Assembly (NCBI RefSeq): GCF_027409185.1
Contig: NC_084461.1
Location: forward strand, 189,430,501-189,494,500
DNA length: 64,000 nt
Source: Cynocephalus volans
Taxonomy: Eukaryota; Chordata; Mammalia; Dermoptera; Cynocephalidae
Direction: 5' to 3'
The position numbers and the translations under genes were made by a program. Of the stretch, positions 40,207-52,200 are shown piece by piece. Numbering within the stretch: the stretch's first letter is position 1; each line of letters starts with the position of its first letter. Below the pieces are notes generated by a model that was given only the letters and a program-made list of their open reading frames with translations, did not search any database and had not been told where the DNA came from.

Positions 40207-43200
40207 GTAAGAAATTAAGTCTAAGAAATGTTATTGGAATAAGGACAAACTAGCTTCTGTAAAAAGTTGGTTTACTTATCGGCAGGTTAAAATTGGAGCC
40301 ATATAATATGCTGTGCAAATATGCTATGGGACTAGAGCTTTTTAACAATTTTTGATAAACTGTTTATTTTAGTAATTTGACAAGATGGTTGGTTTAGGTA
40401 GAATAGTGACTGGAGTGACGGGATGAGGCTGGGAGTCAGGGCTCTGGTTCTGGCCTTTAATGACTTTTGGCAAGTAGTGCGCTCAACTGCTTTGGAGCTT
40501 CACTTTTCTTACCTATAAATAAGGGAACCTATTTTTTGTATGTCTGAAAAATATTATATGTTTTTAAAAAGATAAGAAAAATATAATAAATATAATAAAA
40601 TGTTTGGATTAGATCAGTATTGGTGTTTTTCAAAGTATGATGCAAAGATTTCCCTGTGTGTGCCACTGTGCCTGTCTTGGAGTTGATTGGGAGCAAGGTT
40701 TAGTGAACTTGGTTCTACATCCAGTGACAGAGCTGTTCATCCAGAGCAGTTCAGTCTTATAAAAGATTTTGCTGCTTAAAAAAAAAAGTGTCTAGTTGAA
40801 TTCCTAAGGTAGTCAGGTTTAATCATTGTCTTTTCATGGTTCTAAAACCATTAATGAAGACTGGGCATAGTCTTGAATGTTAAGCTTTCTCTTTCAGTTC
40901 CTTTAACCCATGTGAGAGACAAGAAAGCAACTCTCCTTCTGAAATGAAACCTAGGCATATAGTTAATAATCAGCTGGTTCCTGGTAGAGATTTCTCAAGA
41001 ACTTGTCTTGATATTTTGGTGATGTACAAGTGCTCTTACTAGAAAGCTAAAGAAAAAAAGCATAACTATCTGTGCTATGTTTAACTTATCAAATTGTGAT
41101 AGAGGGAGAGAGAGGTTGAATAGGCAAAATAGTTTGATGAAGATTGGTGAAAGGTTCATGCCAGATGATTTTTCTTTTTCTTTTTTTTATAAGCAAATAG
41201 ATATATTGGTTTTAGCATCAGTTAAGATATTTTTATCAGTCTACTCCAATTTGAAGGAATCTCAAGCCTAAGAAATTATATAAATAACTATGTTAAGGGA
41301 ATTAAGAAAGGCTGAGTTAATGGAAAGCCAATGAAAATAAGGTTATTCAAAGCCAAAGCAATTTATTTAAGAAAAAAGATTAACATGGTAGGCTGACTAA
41401 GCCTGTATAGATCTCCCATCTAAGTAACCCTGTTTAAATTTCAGGTTTTAAATGGTAGAATTTCCTCTTTTTTTTTTTTTTTTTATGGCTGAGGAGTATT
41501 CCATTAAGTATATATACCACGTTTTCCTTATCCAGTCATCCAACGATAGACATTTAGGTTGGTTTCATATTTTGGATATTGTAAATAGAGCTGCAATGAA
41601 CATGGAAATGCAGATATCCCTTTGACATGATTTCCATTCCTTTGGGTATATACTCAGATGTGGGATTGCTGGGATCATATGGTAGTTCTATCTGTAATTG
41701 TTTCAGAAACCTCTATACTGTTTTCCATAAGGACTGCACTATTTTACAGTCCCACAAAGAGTGTAGGAGGGTTCCCCTTTCTCTGCATTCTTACCAGCGT
41801 TTGTTATTCTTGGTCTTTTTAATACCGGCCAATCTGGCCAGTTGAATGAGATATCATTTCACCATAGTTAGATTTTGTGGTTTTGACTTGCATTAGTGAT
41901 GCTGAGCATTTCTTCATGTACCTGTTGGCCATTTGTATGTCTTCCTTTGAGAGATGTCTATTCAGGGGGAGTGTGAGGGGGATGGGGTGAGATTGGACAA
42001 GGGGTATAAAGAATAAGTATGATTTGTAACTATATATATGCTAGTAATATTGATTTGATCAACATATCTCAATATTGAACCCCAAAAATATGTATAATCA
42101 ATTTTGATCCAATAAAAATAAAAAAAAATAAAAAGATGTCTATTCAGCTCCTTTGCCCATTTTAAAATTGGATTATTTATTTTTTTTACTGTGAAGTTAT
42201 TTGAGTTCCTTATATATTCTGTATATTAATCCCTTGTTGGATGGATAGTTTGCAAGTATTTTCTCCTATTCTGTAGTTTTTCTGCTCTGTTAATTATTGA
42301 GCATGGAAAAAATTGTGTTAAGTGAAATAAGCCAGACACAGAAAGAGAAATACTGCATGTCTCATTCATAAGTGGGTGCTAAGAAAGAAGGGGGGGTGTG
42401 GAGGAGAAGGGGAGTTGAGGAAAGATTGGGTAAGGGGCATAAAGAATAATTACAATTTGTAATAATGTGCTAATAGTATTGATTTGATCCACATATGTTG
42501 TACACAGGTGATAGTAGTCAATGCTGCACCCCCAAAATATGTACAATCAGTTATGTTTCAATTAAAAAAATAATAAATTTCAGGTTTTAAAATTTTGTCT
42601 TTACAGCCACATCCCTATTGTTGTTCCCTAAGAAAAGTTAAAGTACTCTTCAAAATTTGAGCTGCAATTACATCCAACTGTGCAACCACTAGTGAAAAGA
42701 AGAGTTTATTGTGACTGAAGATGTTTTTGCATGTTATTTCTTATGGCGGTGTCTGATTGTGGGGAGGGTGCAGTTCTAGGGAATGGAAGTGTCAATATTA
42801 GAAGGCTTTGATTTCTTATTTTTGCATATATTAAAGAATTGATTTCTGGTTGTTTCTGTTTAGTGTTGGAAAGCTGTTGGGACTTTTTCTGGAAGCCTTG
42901 GCTTGCTTTCCAGTCATTTCTATCTAAAGTGAAATTTCACCTTTAACTTGCTAGCCTTTCCTTGGGGCTTTTAGCAGTTTTATTCGGTTGTGGAATTGTG
43001 TTCCCATTTATCTCACTTAAAACATCTTAATTTTATCTGTATGTAGGAAGCAAGAATATTGGTATTTTGTCTGGATGGAATGTTTGGTGGGAATATCTAG
43101 GCAGTAAAATTTAAAAAGAAAATAACCCAGCAGGCAACTGTTTTATATAATTGTTGCATATCTTTCATTTTTTTCTTTCGAGGTTTCCCCAAGAAGTGAA

Positions 43201-46200
43201 AATGTGGAATAGTAAATGCTCTGTGGTCTTACTTGACAGCTACTTTGATTCTTGCTTCTTCATATTATGATGATGTCATGGTCCTTAATGTTTTTTGTTT
43301 TAATTCTAAGGTTTTAATGCCCTTGTATATATAAGAATACTTTATGTCAACAGGTTATCCTGAATAGTCCTGTAAAACTAGACACTTATTTTCTCAGTTT
43401 TTGCTGTTAAAAGAAAATATTGTCAAAATTGTGAAAAAGAAATCCAGGATCGCCACACCCTAAGCAGTTATTACTGGCTTTAATTTTTCATGGCATTTGT
43501 GCATACATGATTTATAATCATGATATAGCACTGCTTCTTTCACTTTGTTGATGTACCATATACAGGGGTACCTCAGAAGTTCATGGAAAGATTTGTATTA
43601 TCTTTTAATTCTATTTTTCCATGAACTTTTTTGGAACACCCTCTTATAACTTAGCTATTCCTTTATTGTTTAGACATTTTTTGTTTTGGTTTGGTTTGGT
43701 TTTTTGTGGCTGGCTGGTATGGGATCTGAACCCATGACCTTGGTGTTACAAGGCTGCACTCTAACTGATCTAACTGGCTAGCCCGTGTTTAGACATTTTT
43801 AATGACTTTCATCTTTTTACCATTTTATGACACCGTAATGAAAGTATTCACGCATAGTTCTAAAAGTGGGATAACTGGATTAACAAAAGTGTAATTTTAT
43901 GGTCCTAGAAACACATTTCAGGCTGTTTTTAAGCAGTTTATATTACCACCAGTAGTATATTGGAGTCCTAATTTCACATCTTTAATAGGTGGAATTTACT
44001 AATTTTATTTTTATTTATTTTTTGGCGGCTGGCTGGTATGGGGATCTGTACCCTTGACCTTGGTTTTATAACCCCACACTCTAGCCAACTGAGCTAACCG
44101 GCCAGCTCAATTTACTAATTTTAATTTTTAAAAATTTTAATAGATTTGAGATGATAACTTTGATTTGCAGTTCTTTCCACTATATATTTTACAGTTTTTA
44201 AAAATTTTAACTAAATCCAGTGGTTTCCTTAGAAAGCTAGAAATATAGGAGAAGTTAAATGGGAATTATATTCTATATATTTATATATTCTATATATTCT
44301 ATATATATAGAAGTTAAATGGGAGAAGTTATATGGGAAGTTAAATCTGTCATTTCATTGGTAGTGACCCTCTTTATTCATTTGAGTTTTCTTCCCATCTC
44401 TCACAATTGATTGTTCTGTCACCTTCCAATTTTGCTATGAGAGTTGCCTTGGGATCCCAAGCTTGACAGTTCTGCCATTGGATGAAAATGAATTTGCACT
44501 TCTTTGGTGTCTTGGGAGAATGACTATAGCTGGAGGCACATCATTCATTCTTTGAAGTGTTTTTTAGACTATGTATGAAGGTTAAAACTATAAAAGAGAA
44601 ATAAGCAATCTATAACTTAGTGTGGGAGAGGGTTCCGGTAGCATTCAGTTTCAGAGGCAAAATAGGGTATTAAGGATTTGTTGTATGACTGTATTGATCC
44701 TGTTCAGTATTTTATTTTCCTGGATTTTTATTCCAGGTGACATACTTACAGGTATATTGTTTTAGTGCACTCTAGCTAAACTGTGAAATTCAAGTTTTCA
44801 AGTGGTCATATCCAAATGACTAAAAGTAAGGCCTTTGGATAGTATGTGCCTCTAGTTTGAGTGTATATACACTTTTCAAGTTTAAATGGTTTTATTTTTT
44901 CACTTAAGATGTCACTTTCTCCCCTTCTTTTCTGTAAACTTAGGTATGATCTTGATTGGATCACTAAACTAAATAAGAATGGCAAAAAGTGAGGAGACAG
45001 GACTGGGGAAAGGGGTTGAGGAATTCATATTTGTACAGTTTTGCAGTGAAGTTTATACCAACCCAGGCAGAGACCGTGTTCCTGACTAGCATCCAGCCTG
45101 CTTTGAAAGGCATGTGGTACTAAAGGAGGCAATTTTTCCTTCGCCTTTGACTACCCCTGACATCTCCTTTTTGGTTTGACTTTTCATGGAATAAAATACA
45201 ATGAAATTAAACTACTTAAGAGTGAAAGTGAAAGTAAGTAGTAGGCTATTTTTATTTTTTAAATAATCCTGGAGTATATCATTCTGCTTTGGGGCACGGA
45301 TGGTTTTGAAGAAGCTTATCTCAGCTCTTCTTGGCATCTGACTTCATGTTGTTGGCTATGATCAACTCTGACTTCAAGAGAGTGAGACTGAGCTTTTAGA
45401 AGTAGTGTATAGCACTGATAACTCAGAATGTTGCACAGAAGATTCAGCCTTCAGAATGTAGTTCCTGAAAAGCAGGGATGGTAATAGTCATAAGAGTTTG
45501 TAGACTAGCTATTCACTAAAGAGTAATAATGGGGACTAAAGACTGGATAGGACAGATTACCATTGGAAACCACTGTGTAAGAAAAGGCATAGATCAATCA
45601 GTAATGCTTGCCTTTTTCTTTGGTCTATTTCTGTAGCAAAAAAGAAATTCCTGTGTTTAACTTTACCATTCATGAGATCCACTGTCAAAGGAACATTGGT
45701 ATGTGTCTTATCTGCAAGGAACCATTTCCCAAATCTGACATGGAGACTCACATGGCTACAGAACACTGTCAGGTGAATCACCAAGTACTCAAATTTTCAT
45801 AAATGTGCAATAGCAAGTGAATATATTGTCACAAAGCCAGTTTATTGACTTTTCTTCTTACCCTAGGTGACCTGCAGATGTAACAAGAAGTTGGAGAAGA
45901 GGCAGTTAAAGAAGCATGAGGTTAGTCTTCTTGTATTATGAAGGGAGTGAGTTACCATGGGGCCAGTCCTACTGAGATTACAAAGCAACATTCAGAACAG
46001 AAAGCCAGTCTGGTTGAGTCTTTGTTCTCAGTCAACTCACATGCATATTGTTTCTCAAGGCCTTTTTAAGGCTTTGACTATTTGATTGCTGCCAGTTTTG
46101 ACTGCCTGGCTGTTGCACCCCATTTTCAGTCCTCAGAGTCTTTCCCTTTGGAACTGAATTTATAATTTCTGCTGGGGTTTATCTATTGGTAGCCTCATTG

Positions 46201-49200
46201 AGTACAAAGCCAAGCCTGGGGTTGCCAGTGTGGAACAATCTCTTTAGTACATAGCCTGCTTTATTTGTATCTTGTAATTTTATTTTGAATTCTTTTTTTT
46301 TTTTTTTTTTTTTTGGTGGCTGGCCAGTACAGGGAACCAAACCCTTGACTTTGGTGTTACAAGGCCATGCTCTAACCAGCTGAGCTAATTGTCCAGCCCG
46401 ATTTTGAATTCTTGATCATTGGATAACATGCTTTTTACACCTGAAGAAATTCCTCAGAGAGCATTTGGTGAGAGAAAACATGGTATCATTTGGTCTGTAG
46501 TTGAGATAAAACTGGCCAAAGTTAAATGAGTATATTAATTCACCAATTAAAAAACTCTAACAACAAGAAAAAAAGTTAGCAGCAACATTATCAAAAAGAC
46601 AGAATGACAGATGCTAGCGAGGGTGTCGCGAAAGATGAATCCATCTGCACTGTTGGTGAGGCTGTAAATTAGTATAGCCTTTATGGAAAACAGTATGGAA
46701 GTTTCTCAAACAACTACAGGTAGAGCTACCATATGATCCGGCAGTCCCACTGCTGGGTATATACCCGAAGGAATGGAAATCATCATGTTGAAGGGAAACT
46801 TGCACTCTCATTTTTATCACAACTCTACTTACAATAGCCAATATATGGAACCAACCTAAATGTCCATCAATAGATGACTGGATAATGAAAATGTGGTACA
46901 CATAGACAATGAAATACTACTTAGCCATAAAAAAGAATGAAATTCCAACATTCGCAGCAACCTGGGTGAGCTTGGAGAAAATTATGTTAAGTGAAATAAG
47001 TCAGACACAGAAAGAGAAATACTGCATGTCCTTACTCCTTAGTGGGAGTTACAAAAGGAGGAAAAGAAGGAAGGAAGAGCAAACACAATAATATGTTGAA
47101 CTTTCAGAAGGAGAGAGCAGAACTGTGGTTACTAGAGGTGGGAAAGGGGGAAGGGGAGAAGGGTTAGGGAGAAATTGGTTAATGGACACAAAGAATGAGT
47201 ACATTTTACAGTGATAGATATGCTAATTATCCTGATTTGATCATCACATATTGTACACAAATACTGATAATCAACTCTGTACTCCACAAATATGTATAAT
47301 TAATTATGTTTCAATAAATAAATAAATAAAAGTTAGCATCAACAATGATGACTAACAAAGTATCTAATTAAGCGCAGAGCAAATTCTGAGCTGAGGAGAC
47401 TCCAAAAAAAAAAAAAAAAAATCAAAAAACAATCTCCAACAACTATTTAGGTGGTGGTCACACAGGAAAATTTATTAAGGTATGCACTTAAGATTTGTGC
47501 ATTTTATTCTATGTACCTCAAAAAAACTATAACAACTTAATTTTATTAATTTATAATTAAATTACCCTTAATTATAAAAGGTAATTTATATCAACATAGA
47601 ACATTTGGAAATAGGGAAGAGTATAAAAAGAAAATAAGAACCACTCATAACCCCACAGCTCAGAGAAAGAAATCTCATAAATACCTTGACACTCTTACTT
47701 TCATTATTTTTTTTCTAAGCATTTGATGTATATTTTGCTAGGACTCATCAGCCCGGGGGGTATTATTGAAGTCATATTAACAATAATAGTGAGTATTTCT
47801 CTGGCTCTAGCATCTATCTGCTATGTTAAACAACCTCCAATAAACTGCCCCCCTCTCATAGCTTCTCTCCCAGCTGTTTCTGGAAGTCCTGTGGTGATAA
47901 ACCAATCATTGTAAAGGGACAGGTACAAAATGTTTCTTAATATTTCTACAGGTTAGACTATGACAATTTTTGACCAGAGATTAACTATCTAGAGTTTTTA
48001 AAAATTCTCTTTTTCTTTAATAGTTTTATTTGCTGTTCCCATGAATTACTAGCACTTTTTTGTTTGTTTGATTTTTGTTGCTGTTGCCCGGCACAGGGAT
48101 ATGAAACTAGCACTTTTTAGGGTTGTTAACACAGTACTTACTGTATTATATGGTACATGCAGCAATTATTTCTTCTTTTGCTATGGAGTAGCTTAAATCA
48201 GTGGCATTTTTCTAATAAAAAAGCTTAAAAAAATTTTTTTTTCTGAATTGGTATTATATCTACATGGCATACAATTTGAAAGCTGCAAAAGGATATATGT
48301 AAAAATTGTCTCTCTTCACCCTTGTTCCTCAGCTACCTAGGCCCTTTTTATCAGTTTGTTGTTTTTCCTGCAAGAGATGTTTTATGCAGATACAAACAGT
48401 GCTAAAAATGTTTGTAGTAGCATTTAGAATAAAACTTGAGTTTAATTTATATGAAAAGAAATTTTTGTTTGGCACAGTGGTTGTAAAACTTTTCAAATGA
48501 TGTTACATTAAAGTTCTAAGCTTATGCTCCCAAGTTTTGGAATGTGCGTATCATAGTAACATATTCCTTTATATCTTTTCATCTTTTTAGTGCTTTAGTG
48601 ACAATTTCCAATTAAGTGTAAAGGTTTTGTCCTTTATCTGCTGAGTACATTTATGCTCCTGGGGTCATCTTCATTGGTGATTCCTTGTTTATTTGATCCA
48701 TTTAAAGCCGGTGCTAAATACACATATGAAGGATAGAAAAATGGGTGTCTTTCTTTTTTTTTTCCCCTTTCCAAATTTTATTTTATTTTGTCAATATACA
48801 ATGTGGTTGATTATTGTGGCCAATTACCGTAACATCCCTCCCTCCTCCTTATCCCCCCTCCCTCCCAACAATGTCCTTTCTGTATGCTTGTCATATCAAC
48901 TTCAAAGAATTGTAATTGTTATGTCTTCGCTGCCCCCCGCCCAGTTTTTTGTGTATTTATTTATTTATTTTTAGCTCCCACAAATAAATGAGAACATGTG
49001 ATATTTCACTTTCTGTGCCTGACTTGTTTCACTTAATATAATTCTCACTAGGTTCATCATGTCATTGCAAATGGTAGTATTTCATTCTTTTTTATAACTG
49101 AGTAGTATTCCGTTGTGTAGATATACCACATTTTCCATATCCACTCATCTGATGATGGACATTTGGGCTGGTTCCAACTCTTAGCTATTGTAAAGAGTGC

Positions 49201-52200
49201 TGTGATGAACATTGGGGAACAGGTATACCTTCGACTTGATGATTTCTGTTCCTCTGGGTATATTCCCAGCAGTGGGATAGCTGGGTCATAGGTAGATCTA
49301 TCTGCAATTGTTTGAGGAATCTCCATACCATTTTTCATAGAGGCTGCACCATTTTGCAGTCCCACCAACAATGTATGAGAGTTCCTTTTCCTCCGCAACC
49401 TCGCCAGCATTTATCGTTCAGAGTCTTTTGGATTTTAGCTATCCTAACTGGGGTGAGATGGTATCTCAGTGTAGGTTTGATTTGCATTTCCCAGATGCTG
49501 AGTGAGGTTGAGCATTTTTTCATATGTCTGTTGGCCATTTGTATATCTTCCTTTGAGAAATGCCTATTTAGTTCTTTTGCCCATTTTTTAATTGGGTTGC
49601 TTGTTTTTTTCTTGTAAAGTTGTTTGAGTTCCTGGTAGATTCTGGATATTATCCTTTGTCAGATGTATATTTTGCAAATATTTTCTCCCACTCTGTTGGT
49701 TGTCTTTTAACTCTGTTAATTGTTTCTTTTGCTATGCAGAAGCTTTTTAGTTTGCTATAATCCCATTTGTTTATTTTTCCTTTGGTTGCCAGTGCTTTTG
49801 GGGTTCTATTCATGAAGTCTGTATCTAGTCCTACTTCCTGAAGTGTTTCTCCTATGTTTTCTTTAAGAAGTTTTATTGTTTCAGGATGTATATTTAATTC
49901 TTTAATCCATTCTGAGTTGACTTTAGTATATGGTGAGAGGTATGGGTCTAGTTTCATTCTCCTGCATATTGATATCCAGTTATCCCAGCACCATTTGCTG
50001 AAGAGGCAGTCTCTTCCCCGGTGTATAGTCTTGGTGCCTTTGTCAAAGATCAGATGGGTGTAGGTATGTGGGTTGATTTCTGGATTCTCTATTCTATTCC
50101 ATTGATCAGTGTGTCTGTTTTTATGCCAGTACCATGCTGTTTTGGTTATTATAGCTTTGTAGTATAGTTTAAAGTCAGGTAGTGTTATGCCTCCAGCTTT
50201 ATTATTTTTGCTCAGCATTGCTTTGGCTATGTGTGGTCTTTTGTTATTCCATGTAAATGTCTGGATAGTTTTTTCCATTTCTGAGAAGAATGTCATTGGA
50301 ATTTTGATGGGGATTGCATTGAATTTGTATATCAATTTGGGTCATATGGGCCTTTTCACAGTGTTGATTCTTCCAATCCAAGAGCATGGGATATCTTTCC
50401 ATCTTCTGTATCCTCTCTAATTTCTCTCAGCAGTGGTTTGTTGTTCTCATTATAGAGATTTTTCACATCCTTGGTTAACTCAATTCCTAAGTATTTTATT
50501 TTGTTGGTGGCTATTGTAAATGGGCAAGCTTTCTTGATTTCTCTTTCTGCATGTTCACTATTGGTGAATAGAAATGCTACTGATTTTTGTGTGTTGATTT
50601 TGTATTCTGCTACTTTGCTGAAATCATTTATCAACTCCAAGAGTTTTTTTGTAGAGGCTTTAGGCTGTTCAATATATAGGATCATGTCATCTGCAAAAAG
50701 GGACAGTTTGACTTCATCTTTTCCAATCTGGATGCCCTTTATTTCCTTCTATCAAATGCTTTTTCATCATCTATAGAGATGACCATATGGTCCCTGTGTT
50801 TGATTTTATTAACATGGTCTATCACATTTATTGATTTGCATATGTTGAGCCAACCTTGCATCCCTGGGATGAATCCCACTTGATCGTGGTGAATAATCTT
50901 ACATATATTTTGCTGTATTCTGTTAGCTAGTATTTTATTGAGGATTTTTGCATCTTTATTCGTCAAGGATATTGGCCTGTAGTTTTCTTTTTTTGTTGTA
51001 TCTTTACCTGGTTTTGGTATCAGGATGATGTTTGCTTCATAGAATGAGTTTGGGAGTTTTGCGTCTGTTTCAATCTTTTGGAATAGTTTGTAAAGAATCG
51101 GTGTCAATTCCTCTTTGAATGTTTGATAGAATTCTGCTGTGAATCCATCTGGTCCTGGGCTTTTCTTTGTTGGGAGTCTTCTGATAACAGCTTCAATCTC
51201 CTTTTTTGTTATTGGTCTGTTCAGATTTTCTACATCTTCTTGGCTCAGATTTGGTAGCTTGTTTGTGTCCAGAAATTTACCCATTTCCTCCAGATTTTTA
51301 AATTTGTTGGCACATAGTTGTTTATAGTATTCTTGAATGATTCCTTGCATTTCTGACCAGTTGTAATATCACCTTTTTCATTTCTAATTTTTGTTATATG
51401 AATCTTCTCTCTTCTTTTTTTTTTTTTGTTAGCCATGCTAATGGCTTCTCAATGTTATTTATCTTATCAAAAAACCAACTTTTTAATTCATTGACCTTTT
51501 GTATTGTTTTTTGGGTTTCAATTTCATTATGTTCTGCTCTGATCTTAATGATTTCTTTCTGTCTGCTACCTTCACGTTTGGATATTTCTTGTTTTTCTAG
51601 TTCTTTAAGGTGAAGTGTTAGGTTGTTCACTTGCCATCTTTCGATTCTTCTGATGTGAGTATTTAAGGCAATAAATATCCCCTTTATTACTGATTTTGCA
51701 GTATCCCACAGGCTTTGGTATGATGTATCATTATTTTCATTAGTTTCAATAAATTTTTTGATTTCCTGCTTGATTTCTTCTTGGACCCATCTGTCATTAA
51801 GTAGAATGTTGTTTAATTTCCATGTGTTTGTATAGTTTCCAGAATTTCTTTTGTTATTGATTTCTAATTTTAATCCATCATGGTCTGAGAAAATACATGG
51901 GATAAATCCAGTTTTTTTGAATTTGTTGAGACTTGATTTGTGACCTAATATGTGATCTATCCTAGAGAATAATCCATGTGCTGATGAGAAGAATGAATAT
52001 TCTGAGGTTGTTGGATGGAATGTTCTGTAGATATCTGCCAAGTCCAATTTGTCTAGTATGTTGTTTGGATCTTGTGTTTCTCTGCTGATTCTTTGCCTAG
52101 ATGATCTGTCCAATATTGACAGTGGGGTGTTCGGGTCCCCTACTATTGTGGTATTAGTGTCTATTTCCTTCTTTAGGTCTAACAGTTTGTTTTATAAATC

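Larger units (their letters stand above)
40207..45636. other. TRAFD1: TRAFD1 intron 2
   Basis: 5.4 kb. Holds the twin-primed L1, MITE copy 3 and two SINEs. Stretches 40,207-41,435, 42,600-43,560 and 44,130-45,600 show no named feature beyond an AT-rich tandem patch at about 44,270-44,340. Confidence 0.6.
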
